A stretch of DNA of 64,000 bases, from assembly GCA_006937955.1 (NCBI GenBank), contig SSNP01000105.1, positions 1,207,834-1,271,833 on the forward strand, written 5' to 3'. Position 1 is the first letter of the stretch, and each line of letters starts with the position of its first letter. Below the pieces are notes generated by a model. The model worked only from the letters and a program-made list of their open reading frames with translations, did no database searches and was not told the origin of the DNA. The stretch comes from Pachypanchax playfairii. Its lineage: Eukaryota > Chordata > Actinopteri > Cyprinodontiformes > Aplocheilidae. This document shows, piece after piece, positions 26,801 through 35,970 of this stretch. Both the position numbers and the translations under genes were made by a program.

Positions 26801-28440
26801 GAGATATTCTAACGTTCTAAGGTATTTCTCTACATTGTGAATTTTTGACATAAAATTTGTCAAATTTAAATTATTTTTGAAACGATACCCTTTAAGTGAC
26901 ACTACAACAAATGAAGCATATGAAAAAATAAAGAATTAAAAAGGTTAAATTGGCTTGAATAGAGTCTTTTTACTTGGTGGACACATTTTACAGCTGCAGA
27001 TAGACAACAAGAGTTGACAACTCTTTTTAAATAAAGTCCTACATAAAGTCTATGAAGTATATTGACTGATGACTCATAAGAAGTCCCGCTACGTTCGAAC
27101 AGATGAAGTGTTTGCAACTTTCTTCTGAAGTATTCAGCAGTGTCTCTCTTTGGATTTCTGCAGCAACAGTGAAATCTATTTAACCCTAACCCATTAGTTC
27201 GAACCCATTATAGCAGCAGACCTCATCAGCATCCCACATCCTATCATTCACAGACCTGTCTTTCTCTGCTTTTTCTCTATCAGGCTCCATTTCAGCCCCC
27301 ACACAGCAGCAGGGATTTCGTTTAATCAGCCCTTTGCAACAGTTGGGAGACTGTGTCTAAGCCTCTATGGAGCGTACCAGGGTAAGAAACCTCCGGGTGT
27401 CAGAGAGGCTCCCTGCTCTATCTGGATTAAAGTCAGACGCATCACTGTGGAGCCTAATGCAGCTCTCATCCATACAGGCTGGCTGCTCCACTGCTGCCAT
27501 TGATCTGGCAAACAGGAAGAAAACAAATGGATTACATAATTCATGTGACTGCTCTATTTGTAGCCTTGATCGGCTGGAAAAAAGAGAGATGATAGATGAC
27601 ATTCAGCGCAAGTGGTAATTGTTGTTAGTCTGAATCTCATACATGTTCTGTCATGAACAAGTATGTATGAGTATGTAATGACCCTCCTTTTTAGTTCTTT
27701 TTATTATTATTTCAGACAGATTTGTTCCAGAGGTAAATCAGAAGTGGTGAGAGGGTGTTTTATGTGTTTTAACATATTATAAGTTATTATTTTCAAAACT
27801 TTCCATCTTAAGACAAGTTAAATAACACTGAGACAGTCTTACTGGTAGAAAAACACAAATTGCTAACAATGCAAATGATTGAGATATACTCACATTCATA
27901 ACATGCATTTGTTAGAGCTTTTTTTGTCTTCTCTGACAATTAATCTTTACGTTTTCATTTTAGGTGACATTTATCGATAATTACAAGACCACCCATTCAG
28001 TGTTTCACGAGCCACAGAAGGGTCCCGAGCTTCCTTTTGTGAAACACTACAGGAATAGACTAATATCTGCTTTTTATTGTCTTTAACTGCCCAGATTTTA
28101 AACAATGTTGTCTGGATTGTGAGTTGGGAAACTGCAAACAGAGCAGAATAAAAGGAACTCTGCGCTTTTATCTGCTTATTTCAACATGATTTGTAACTTC
28201 CTGTTTAAAAGTATTAGGATTTACATCGTTTTGAACGTTTTCCGACTCCCACTGGGAGTGAAACTTGAAGCGGATGCGTAGCGTCAAAGGAATTTGAAAC
28301 CAGTAGGGATGTTTCGACACATGTTTGTTGGCTTATTTTGCAAAGAAAAGGTGAAAGTGGTAAAAAGCAACTGGAGGACAGAAGCGGAGTAAAAAACTTA
28401 CATATCGGCTGATGAGAGTCCGAAGAGTGCTGAAATCCAT
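1..28440 (-). CDS. atp11a: Phospholipid-transporting P4-ATPase 11A, exons 1-18 (3' part outside window)
   Basis: Class 6 P4-ATPase flippase; the family moves phosphatidylserine and phosphatidylethanolamine to the cytosolic leaflet of plasma membrane and endosomes with a CDC50 partner. Exons, high to low coordinate: 28402-28440, 5488-5610, 5006-5095, 4477-4557, 4291-4398, 3942-4070, 3714-3817, 3581-3628, 3343-3407, 3185-3266, 2407-2557, 2131-2328, 1904-2017, 665-724, 428-594, 279-350, 118-191, 1-34. All junctions are AG/GT and phases agree over 579 codons. Visible motifs: actuator-domain LDGES (residues 183-187), M4 segment NYIIPVSMYVT, phosphorylation loop DKTGTLT with catalytic Asp413, and nucleotide-binding KGAD (576-579). 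The sequence follows human ATP11A almost residue for residue (GEENWVDSRTIY, QGYEDWLRHKADNA). ATP11C and ATP11B are close relatives; the TUBGCP3 neighbour decides for ATP11A. The phosphorylation-domain remainder, P-domain hinge and M5-M10 lie left of the window. Confidence 0.94.
991..1649. mobile_element. MITE in atp11a intron 13
   Basis: A 27-bp terminal inverted repeat is visible: the left arm reads AAAGCCTCAGTCACGATGAC and on to CCGTATG, and the right arm (1623-1649) is its complement with one mismatch. The 0.65 kb between has no transposase ORF. I cannot assign a target-site duplication with confidence, so the superfamily is open. It sits between the catalytic exon and exon 14. Confidence 0.7.
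1904..2017 (-). CDS. atp11a: atp11a exon 13, catalytic aspartate
   Basis: This exon begins VEYVFTDKTGTLT and carries the phospho-accepting aspartate of the P-type ATPase cycle (about residue 413). It is flanked by acceptor TTTCTAG at 2020-2018 and donor CAG|GTAATAG at 1903. The preceding exon (2131-2328) holds transmembrane segment 4 with the IPVSMYV motif, which lines the lipid path in P4-ATPases. Confidence 0.95.
6072..6945 (+). mobile_element. Solo LTR of an LTR retrotransposon
   Basis: The block starts TGTCAGGATC and ends CCATGACA, giving the TG...CA ends and TGTCA/TGACA inverted tips of an LTR. It is bounded by a 5-bp duplication GTTTA (6067-6071 and 6946-6950). An AATAAA-type signal lies near 6849, as expected for the R region. 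No internal gag or pol sequence is present, so this is a solo LTR left by recombination. Length (874 bp) and 5-bp duplication suit Ty3/gypsy-like or ERV-like elements; I cannot tell which. Several short ORFs inside it are not genes. Confidence 0.85.
6946..8925. other. atp11a intron 1, no recognised feature
   Basis: AT-rich intronic sequence with scattered ORFs of 60-75 codons on both strands and no splice or family support. Nothing further recognised. Confidence 0.5.
8926..8972. repeat. (GATA/GA)n then (AG)n microsatellite
   Basis: AGAGAT units grade into a pure AG dinucleotide run of about 38 nt, followed by a G tract. On the minus strand, which is the atp11a sense strand, it is a long polypyrimidine (CT)n tract. 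Confidence 0.95.
9436..9544. repeat. Pentanucleotide mosaic (AAGAC)5(AAGAG)9(AAGAC)7
   Basis: An array of 21 pentamers in which a homogeneous AAGAG core is flanked on both sides by AAGAC units. The core is a 45-nt pure polypurine run. See findings. Confidence 0.97.
9904..10344 (-). pseudogene. Tc1 transposase, C-terminal part
   Basis: It holds the second and third catalytic residues (QQDNAPCHKA, SPDLNPIEHLWD) and the natural C-terminus. The ATG at 10344 is internal to the original protein, not a true start. Confidence 0.85.
10281..10931 (-). pseudogene. Tc1 transposase, N-terminal part
   Basis: It encodes the DNA-binding region (paired-like HTH, MGKKGDLSDFDRGMVV start) and the first catalytic aspartate (WSDESRF). 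The frame leaves the family sequence after GGGVMVWGI and ends at an unrelated stop. The C-terminal part is read in a different frame from 10344. Confidence 0.85.
11739..11802. repeat. (AC)32 microsatellite
   Basis: An uninterrupted dinucleotide run directly next to the interspersed repeat at 11803. The neighbouring 11081-11738 holds only AT-rich intron sequence. Confidence 0.97.
11803..12035. repeat. Interspersed repeat with telomere-like core
   Basis: It begins with a TATCCTTATGGGGACC motif and ends CATGGGGACC plus its complement GGTCCCCAC. The core is rich in degenerate CCTAACCCTAA units. The inverted GGGGACC ends and association with (CA)n fit a dispersed fish repeat I have seen before but cannot name with certainty. 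Confidence 0.6.
12036..18123. other. atp11a intron 1, no recognised gene
   Basis: Six kilobases of unique-looking intron. Contents seen: a C-rich tract at 12500-12520, an 86-codon plus-strand ORF at 14930-15190 without splice or family support, and AT-rich filler. No transposon ends recognised. Confidence 0.5.
18124..18312. mobile_element. Palindromic hAT-like MITE
   Basis: The left and right halves are imperfect reverse complements over about 75 bp: CCAGGCCCTCGAGGGCCAC, TTAGATGTTTCCCT and CAACACACCTGATTCA recur inverted on the right. This matches a small non-autonomous family common in fish that I associate with hAT elements. Transcribed, it would fold into a long hairpin. No coding potential. 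Confidence 0.7.
18313..20689. other. atp11a intron 1, no recognised gene
   Basis: AT-rich intronic sequence with a G tract near 18471 and short unsupported ORFs (for example 19249-19455, whose first codon is GTG). Nothing recognised. Confidence 0.5.
20690..21260 (+). mobile_element. Degenerate Tc1/mariner relic
   Basis: The stretch resembles the 3' half of a common fish Tc1-type transposase read on the plus strand. Traces include DAELTCLQFRSF where the family has a CSPDLSPIEN-type catalytic block, then a block like RQEWDNIPLPKLQQL with stops, and the end ...TTTTTTTGGAACTGGGGTTG. Stops and indels are frequent and the 5' end is missing, so it is an old copy. Confidence 0.65.
21261..22569. other. 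atp11a intron 1, no recognised feature
   Basis: AT-rich intronic sequence; no ORF with family support and no repeat ends recognised. Confidence 0.5.
22788..23077 (-). pseudogene. Tc1 transposase C-terminal part, cut by insertion
   Basis: It continues the N-terminal part from the codon after FQHDN, with the catalytic glutamate in DLNPIENLWRE and the usual end (VIANKGYITKY). Confidence 0.88.
23078..23787. mobile_element. 710-bp DNA transposon nested in the Tc1 transposase
   Basis: 16-bp perfect inverted ends TAGCTACGTTTACATG lie exactly at the break in the Tc1 frame. The interior is GC-richer than its host and carries GCATGCGCA motifs and a 58-codon plus-strand reading frame from MDLLQVITFMFGFLLV ending at 23526. 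Compared with the expected Tc1 sequence across the site, at most one extra base remains, so no clear target duplication is visible. I cannot name the superfamily. Confidence 0.82.
23788..24521 (-). pseudogene. Tc1 transposase N-terminal part, cut by insertion
   Basis: About 245 codons with paired-like DNA-binding domains, the first catalytic Asp in IIWSDETK and the second in FQHDN. The reading frame then enters the inserted element and stops. Confidence 0.88.
25075..25855. mobile_element. TTAA-flanked MITE
   Basis: The ends AGACCGTGTAAAG and (complement) AGCCCATGTAAAG match at 11 of 13 positions and are bounded by TTAA at 25071-25074 and 25856-25859. A TTAA duplication is typical of piggyBac and Kolobok elements. 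No transposase ORF; the interior has CpG-rich patches (25240-25330, 25670-25690). Confidence 0.68.
25860..27279. other. atp11a intron 1, no recognised feature
   Basis: AT-rich intronic sequence without supported ORFs, repeat ends or clear sites. Confidence 0.5.
27280..27620. other. Possible conserved non-coding element near atp11a exon 1
   Basis: A block of higher complexity than its surroundings, open on both strands (plus 27367-27618 from a true ATG; minus 27602-27357). Open frames on both strands at once argue against coding and for an even base composition of the kind seen in conserved regulatory blocks. It contains CCATTGATC and GATTACATAATTCATG, which look like SOX- and homeodomain-type sites. 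The call rests on appearance only. Confidence 0.25.
27621..28401. other. atp11a intron 1, first part after the exon
   Basis: No ORF or repeat of note. The sequence just after the exon 1 donor is purine rich on the plus strand. Confidence 0.4.
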
Positions 28441-28446
28441 CCCCAT
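28402..28446 (-). CDS. atp11a: atp11a coding exon 1 with two in-frame start codons
   Basis: The exon encodes MDFSTLRTLISRY, matching human MDCSLVRTLVHRY, and ends at the donor TAT|GTAAGT (GT at 28401-28400). Exon 2 continues with CVGEENW. A second ATG lies two codons upstream (28446-28444) in frame, with A at -3 and G at +4, so the protein may start MGMDFS. I chose 28440 as the conserved start; both are plausible. Because this exon is tiny and 22.8 kb from exon 2, simple ORF scans miss it. Confidence 0.85.
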
Positions 28447-28699
28447 CCTGCCTCTTCTCTCAGTCTTAGTATGGAAGCTTGGACTTTCCTGTGGTAGTTA
28501 TGTTGTTTTCATTTCTTTTCCCTTGTCCATGACTTTTATCTCCACTTGGTCTTCTTCCTGAAGCACAAAGGGCTCGTGAGTCTGAGAAAAGCTGCTCCCG
28601 ACACGCAACAGACCTGTTCTCACCTTCGGGCACCGTAACAAGGTCTACCGGTTCCAGGAGGAGACTCTCCTCACGCGCTTTAATCCTCCTCTTATAGAA

Positions 28700-28860
28700 A
28701 AGTGGCCCCCTCTGTCTCTTTCTCTCGTGCACCCCAGTTTAAGTGCGCGTGGACCAATAATCTTCTTGTCTCGCGCCGCTGCCAGAGATTTTCTCTCATG
28801 TACGTCAGCCAGCAAGGTGGTGACTCTGGCATGAGGTGAGCGCATGCGCTCTCTGCTGTT
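28700..28860 (-). promoter_or_regulatory. atp11a: Probable atp11a core promoter
   Basis: This is the most CpG-rich stretch upstream of atp11a exon 1. It contains a CCAAT box (28754-28758), a half CRE TACGTCA (28801-28807) and a perfect palindromic NRF1-type site GCGCATGCGC (28840-28849). No TATA box is evident. The start site is not visible from sequence; a spliced 5' UTR is possible. A 66-codon minus-strand ORF begins at 28845 and would be a uORF only if transcription starts upstream of it. Confidence 0.5.
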
Positions 28861-29359
28861 TTTAATATGTAATTGATTAGTTGTTTAAGTTAATGATAAG
28901 TTATTGATCGGTATACATGGGTCGGAGGGCCGCTGAGTTTAAATTAAACACCAAGTTTTAATTTTAAACGTGTCTATAGCAATGAATGTGTCACACCTAA
29001 AGAATTAAAACAACTCCCAGTCATAAAGTTTGTTTTATGAAATAGATTTTTGAACAGCTACTTTGTAAAACATTTTTGCCACAGGTAAATTAAAAGGTAC
29101 TAAACTCACTTTTTTGACAATTGTTTAACAAATTTGTTGCAATGTTAATATACCCTGAATCTATATCCACATATTCTCATTGAACTGACTTGAAAAATTA
29201 TTGATGTACAAACTTTAGGTTTAAAATGTTCCATAAATGTATTTTTTAGTGTTTTCATCTGGAAACAAGTGAAAAGACTGAACAGAATTAGCATTTATTT
29301 CAAAGCATGTTAATAAAATGCAGTTTGTAATGATTTGGTTGTCTTGTTTTAAATCTGAG
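28861..29359. other. Intergenic spacer between divergent promoters
   Basis: AT-rich sequence between the atp11a promoter and the small candidate exon at 29360. I see no ORF of note, no repeat with recognisable ends and no clear regulatory site. Confidence 0.5.
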
Positions 29360-29826
29360 AACATGAAGGACCAGATGGAGCTGGACAAACAGCCACCTCT
29401 GGCCTTCGAGCCTCATTTTGACCATGTAAATATTACTTTGATTATTCCTGAGAGTAGCAGGAATTATCTCATAATAAGCTGATTTAGATTTAATTTAGAA
29501 TTTAATTTGTAATTTAAACTGATATTTGTATCCATTCTACAAATATAAGATTAAAAACAAATTGTTAATTTCTTTCATGGCTAATGTGCATTCATTATCA
29601 ATGTTATTTTAATTAATATTCTATTAACAGTTTGATCCTCATGGCTGAAATGTGGCTAATTATTTATGAGGAGACCGTTTGTAAAATTAATAAATTGTAA
29701 TCAGTGAGATTAAACGGAACCAAAGTTTATGCTGATTGTTTTCAGGAGGGAAATATTTTCATTGATTTGTCCATTGTCTGTTTCCTGGAGACGCTTTCGG
29801 CGGGTTCGGTTGAATCATTATTGTAA
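29360..29826 (+). CDS. Candidate two-exon microprotein, unrecognised
   Basis: Exon-like block 1 (29360-29425) has ATG at 29363 and encodes a 21-residue acidic peptide starting MKDQMELDKQPPLAFEP, ending at donor CAT|GTAAAT. Block 2 (29746-29826) follows acceptor TTGTTTTCAG, starts in the matching phase (EGNIFIDLSIVCFLETLS) and stops at TAA 29824-29826, giving 47 residues in all. An alternative donor TT|GTAAGG at 29823 would make block 2 internal. It lies upstream of atp11a in the position where human has ATP11AUN, but I cannot compare the sequences. Chance is the main alternative. Confidence 0.2.
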
Positions 29827-29970
29827 GGTTAGTAATATTAACAAAACTGTTTCCTTTATTTACTTTCAAAGTAAAATACACTCTAACGCCACTATCTGAC
29901 AAACAAGGTTTATTCTTATCAGCTTGAATTGTTGTTTTTTTCTAAAGTCAAATTGTTTAGGCCTCTTTGA

Positions 29971-30019
29971 AATGAATGAATGAATGAATGAATGAATGAA
30001 TGAATGAATGAATGAATGA
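29971..30019. repeat. (TGAA)n microsatellite
   Basis: About twelve uninterrupted copies of a TGAA tetramer between atp11a and tubgcp3. Likely polymorphic; no functional sign. The flanking 29827-30899 is AT-rich spacer in which I see nothing else. Confidence 0.95.
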
Positions 30020-30899
30020 GTTTGTAAAGTGGTCTTGGATAGTAGTAATCAAGCTTTGTTTACTTTATGAAAAATATGACATTCAGTATTTTGCATTGAT
30101 TATTCAAGCATAAAGTGGGACTATACAGTCAACACACGAGCCAATTCAAACAATAAGAATTTCATGAAAAATGACTTGAGATACAATTCTTTCATTACAC
30201 AATCATGTTTTTGATGGGTTATTGTGGACATGTGACTAATCCATACGTACATAAAAAAACTTTTAAAGTGGGCTACCTGGGAACCAGACATCTGATTTAA
30301 AAATGCTAAACAAGCACAAAGCAGAAGTTATTTGTGTGGATTTATTTGATGTCCTTTTGTATGTGGTATAAATTTAGCATGGAATCTATTTGAGAACATA
30401 ACATTTTGGTTTATTAAAAAATCTAATTTTGGGGTTAGTTTGTGTCTTTAGTTTGCTCAATATGCAACCATTCCCTGGCTGTTTGATATCTTAGTTATAT
30501 ACTTTTCATATAATTTTATTTTAGAATGGCAAAAACATGTAATAAAAGGCATTGTTTTGTAAAAAAATTTTTGATCATCTTTAATCATCAAAAACTTGTG
30601 TTAATTTAGTTTTGTCATATTTTTGCTTTTCTTTTAGTTTATTGCACTTCTCTTTAACTTGTAAGATGTGACAGGTGTATTTTAGGATCGAGATAGAGAT
30701 AAATAAATTTACTTCTGTCTATGTCTTTTCAAACGTGACAAAATGTAACCCTAACCCTATTTTGTTGACAGTAGAGCACGTTTAAAAGGAGTTAATAAAT
30801 AATTAAATATATATAAGTAGTTAATATATATAAGTAGTAATAATAGTAGTATTTAGTATTTTTTTTTTTTTTCGAATCTCATGAAAGTTGTGTTGCGTT

Positions 30900-31074
30900 T
30901 AATGCTTTTACTTTGAAAGGTTCAGGCGCTTGTTCTTGTCCTACTCTTCCTGTGTCACGGTAACTTGACTCCGTTTGCCAAAATGGCGTTGTTTCTAGTG
31001 GGAGGCTGGAGTTAGTTCATATTCTTCGCGAGTATTTTTAATTTTTCGGGTGACCTACGGTGACCGAAGACAAC
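30900..31074 (+). promoter_or_regulatory. tubgcp3: Probable tubgcp3 promoter and 5' UTR
   Basis: The TATA-less stretch holds a YY1-like site CCAAAATGGCG (30978-30988) and a second ATGGCG that overlaps the start codon (31075). YY1 sites near the transcription start are typical of housekeeping genes. The first ATGGCG also opens a 10-codon uORF (30983-31015) that ends 60 nt before the tubgcp3 ATG, if it is transcribed. Confidence 0.45.
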
Positions 31075-34000
31075 ATGGCGAGCCTGGATCAGAAATCACC
31101 TAACGTTCTTCTACAGAGTCTCTGCTGCAGGATCACAGGGAAAAGCGAAGGTACATCAGTTCACACTAGCTTAACCGCGCCACTATACGTTAGTGTGCAG
31201 GACATTCTCAACCAAACCTCGTTCAAAAATGTGTTATTCTTATTAGCATTGCCATTAATGTATATTTAGTACACATACTTTAAATATATATTTGAATCTT
31301 TGAAGGTAGTGGGAGAGTTCGGTGTTACATTTTACGTTAAATATCTGTAAATTGATGAGTATTTACATGTTTTGTACATCACATAGCGACGGGATGATAC
31401 AGAAACGGGTTTCCAGTGGTAACTGCCATTCAGCGTGATATGTTTATTATCTATTTCTATCTAAATGTTTAAAAAAGTGACTAATTAGTATGAAAATTTT
31501 ACTGATGCGTATTTTATTTTATTGTTGGTGAAGCGTAGCGGTGTCCTCCTAGCTGTTAGTCATTGGCTCGGTTTGAGACTGCACATCCCGCTCGACACGC
31601 ATTACTGTAAGACACGGTTCTGATGGGGTTTATCATGGATTTACCAGCTCATTGTAGCTCTAAGATTTTGTCAGCCGTTTAGCTTTAATTCCCATCAAAT
31701 TAGTGCATTGCTTTTGGATGCACATGTATCCTGCTAACAGCAGGCCCCTGCAGAGATAAAACAAGCAGGTTACCACAGAACATGAAGAACTGAAGGGATG
31801 TTAGGAGAAGAAATAAAGTACTTCAGCTGGGATCCTAATCTGTGGAAAAAATCTGAGCATTTGCTAAAACATTTGAGGAAGAACTCCAGGAATGTGAGTG
31901 TTTCTTCCCTGTTTTGCATCAAAGACTTGTGAGATTTACTGTTTCTTTCTCTCTACAGCTGAAGTTGCCCACCAGTTCCAGTACGCGGTGCGGGTCATCG
32001 GCAGTAACTACGCCCCCACTATTGAACGGGATGAGTTTCTGGTGTCTGAGAAGATCAAGAAAGAACGTAAGTGATCTGAAACATTCCCAGAGTGAAAACG
32101 GATTCATACTGCAGGTAAACATCACAACACCTTGCTGAGCTGAGTCTTTTCCACATCAGATCCACATGGACATTTTTCATTTTAAGGCTGCAGGAGCTGG
32201 AGGGAAAACATTTATTGCTCCTTGGCAGCACATCCCAACTGACTTGCATAATAGCTGAGGTTCCACCATTAGTGATAACACATCGATCGCTGATAATAAA
32301 ACAAAAATAGCTCACCGTTTCAGAGACTGCAATGACTAAACCCAAACATCCATTATTATGGGATTTAATTTAGAGTTAAATTAAGTTGTCTGACTGAGGT
32401 TAACTAGGATTACATGTGTTTTGGCCCTTATTCAAAGAACACCAGCTAAACTGCTACTGAAATGTCATTTGCTGTGAGAAAAGTTAGTGTTTTGTCGTAC
32501 AAATATGTAGAATCATTTTTATGTATAAAGTAAGTTTTTAGGTTTTGTATTAGTGAGTATAAAATAATCTTATTAGAGGCTTTTTAAATAACTTTACTTA
32601 CTCATTTTAGTACTATATCCAAGTTAAATTGTAAATATAGTGAGTCAAGATAAATATGCTCTTCTCACTGTCTTCTAAAATTTCACAATAAAAGGACAGA
32701 AGAGACAAAGTATCAGTTATTTAGTTAGTAAAGAAATACTTTGATTTGTTAGAAATACTGAGAGAAATATTTGCATATGTTAGAAATACCTGACTTTGTG
32801 ACATTCTCATGAGTTATATTCTAAATATTCTGCCTCTTCAATGCAAAACTTGTAGTTTTAATAACAATAACATGTCTTGTCCTGCAGTTATGCTCCATGT
32901 GTCATTGTTTGATGTTGCAGTTCTGTTATTTCCCACCTGAATGTGTCAAACTGTGAGTTTAAAGGTCAGTCCTCCATCTGAATGATGGTTTTAATGCTGT
33001 TGCAGTGCTGAAGCAGAGGAGAGAAGCCGATGCTGCTCTGTTCTCAGAGCTGCACAGGAAGCTTCAGACACAGGTTGGTGTTTTCTAACTCGTTTGTTAG
33101 AAACTGCTTCAGATGAAGGGTTTGATCATGAGTTCCTCTGGTTTATCAGGGTGTTCTGAAGCATCGCTGGTCAGTCCTCTACCTGCTGCTGAGCCTTTCT
33201 GAAGACCCCCGGAAACCATCCAGCAGGGTGAGGAACACTCACACCCACGTGTTCCCAAAATCTTTGGATTCCTTTCAATGAGCTTGGAATAAAAGTTCAA
33301 ATTTTTCAATTCTGATCTGTACAAACTTTCCTCTTCAGGTTGGGAACTATGGGGCCCTTTTTGCCCAAGCCCTCCCCAGAGACGCCCACTCCACCCCATT
33401 TTACTGCACCCGACCCCAGAGCCTGGCCTTGAGCTACGGGGACAGGAGCGCTGGCCTGTCAGGAAGCGTTGGGACCAGTGGGATTTCTAGTTTAGGAGTC
33501 TACACACTGAACGGACCCACGCCGACACCTCAGGCTCTGCTGGCTGGGTGAGTGTCCTCATGTCAAGTTCACTACCTAAAGGAATAGTTTGGATTTTCTC
33601 AGCTGAGGTCAGACAGTTTTATCTGAGATGCTCCATAAAAATCCTTGTCCCAGATACCGGGACCATCAGTTAGCTACAGAACATATTCTCACCTCTTTTC
33701 CTGACCAGTTTTACAGTTTTATGAGGCATCAGAAAGCCATTTAATTCTATTAACTTTCATTAATGCTGCAGGAGTCCTTCAGTTACCAGCAGTCATGAAA
33801 CTGTCTGGGGTCACCTGCTGATTTCTCACCTTCAGATACAGAGTTTTACTTGTTGCAACAACAACACCTGAATTATTCAAATGCTTATAAATAATGTGTT
33901 TTTTATATAAACCCATCTGCTCAGTGGTTTGAATGTGTTTCAGTCAACCCCCTCAGTCTGCAGCTGGAGCCACGCAGCCCCTAGGCTCACGGTTAGCCTG

Positions 34001-35912
34001 GGCTCTTCCTGTAAGCTCCTCCCCCTCATCCGCTCTGGCCCTGGCTGCAACCCGACCCCCCCTCGGACCACCAGTTCCGTCCGCCAGAGTGATCCGTCCT
34101 CGGCGAGACAGTGATGTAGCCGGTGAGTGACATAATTAAAGGCTCCATCCACATCATGTAACTGATCTCAGATTGTTGGTCGTATAAGTAACATCAAGAT
34201 GAAAATAAATTGAGAAAATGTTCTAATTAAAGGTCCCAAGCAGTTTTACTTCTTTTAATTAAACTTTTTGTTGACTAGTTAGTAGAAGTTTTAGTTCAGT
34301 AATATGACCGGTCTCACTCATCGTGCACCTCTGCAGGCGAGGTGAACGAGGCAGCGCTGGTGCGGGACATCCTCTACGTCTTCCAGGGAATCGACGGCAA
34401 ATTTATCAAGATGAACGTCCAGGAAAACTGCTACAAAATCGACAGCAAGGTACGTCCACGTCCATCCAACCTTTATGAGTTTTCAGCTGAAGAATCAGAT
34501 GTTTTGATGTTTTTATGGTGAAATTCTGGTGATACCACCTGATATTTAAACCAGATGTGGTTATAAGACGATTCTTGCTGATTGCACTTTAACAGATCAA
34601 TAAAAAGCACTTTGGCATCAATACACATCAGCCTCCCTCTTCTTTTTCTGTCCTTTTGGTTTCTTCTACCCCCCCAACTTTATGTCATGATAAAAAGGCT
34701 GCAGATGGAACCGGTTTCATGGCCTCCCTGTGGTGCTAAACATAGATTCATGGTCAATGTGCTCCATCAGAACAGGAGCCACTGAGACCAGAGATAAATT
34801 AGTCAAGGATAAAGATATTTTTGAGCCCCCCCCTACCCCCCACACACTTAAACTCTCTGTAAATCTCTCTTGATAAAACATTAAGCAGATGAAAATTTAA
34901 TGCAACATTAAATGTGAATCGTTGTGCAGAGGAGAACCCGCCTGTTACTGCAGGGCGGGTCCAGTTCTGCTGATTTATCACTCCATATAAAAGCTTTTAC
35001 ATCGGTGTTACTGTTTAACTTGAACCTAAAACTTCCAGTTTTCCACCAGTTTTATTTTTTTGTAACTTTGTGTTACAAGTTTATGAAGATGTGAAGAAGC
35101 TGAACGTCTGTGGGACAGTTTCATATCTCACACTTAAAAACAAAGAGTCCAGATCGATATTTAAATATTATGTTGATATTTAAGTAAAACTGGATGTGAG
35201 TCGGTTCAGCTGAAGTTTAAAGAACCTTGTCATCCTGCTTCTGACCACTAGGTGGTGCTATGCAAGTCTCTCAGGGACACCAGCAGCAGACTGGCTGAAC
35301 TCGGTTGGCTCCACAATAAAGTCAGGAAGTACACTGACGCCAGGAGCCTCGATCGGGCCTTCGGATTGGTCGGACAGGTAAATACACGTCAGAACTCTTC
35401 TTGTTTAGTCTTTTCGTTCTTTTTTCTTCAGAAACTCTTTTGTTTCTTCTTGTCAGAGTTTCTGTGCATCGCTGCACCAGGAGCTGAAGGAGTACTACAG
35501 GCTTCTCTCAGTCCTCCACTCGCAGGTAAACGTCTCCCATTTCAAACCAACAACCACCTGAAGTAGAGCTTAAATGATTTAAGGTTGTAGTTTCTTCATA
35601 TTAAATGAATAAATCTGAATATTTTTTATCCCACATACTGAACTAAAGCTGTTAAAATCTTCACACGTTATAAAGATGTTCAGCTCGTGTCTCCCTGTTG
35701 ATGTTGTAGTTGCAGGTGGAAGATGAACATGGCGTGACCATCTGCACAGAGAGCACTTTGACTCTGAGGAGGCTCCTCGTCTGGATGTACGACCCCAAAG
35801 TGCGGCTCAAAACGCTCGCTGCTCTCGTTGACTTTTGCCAAGGTGACTTCCATTTGTACCCGTTTATCACTTGTTGTGTTTCAGCATGTCACTTGTAACA
35901 AACCTCACCTGC

Positions 35913-35970
<58 letters not shown>

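Noticed and set aside
28466..28845. Two overlapping minus-strand ORFs upstream of atp11a exon 1
   Set aside because: They lie in the likely promoter and 5' UTR, are basic and low in complexity, and are not joined to the conserved frame.
30745..30765. TAACCCTAACCC resembling telomere repeat
   Set aside because: Only two units, also found near 27182; too short for an interstitial telomere.
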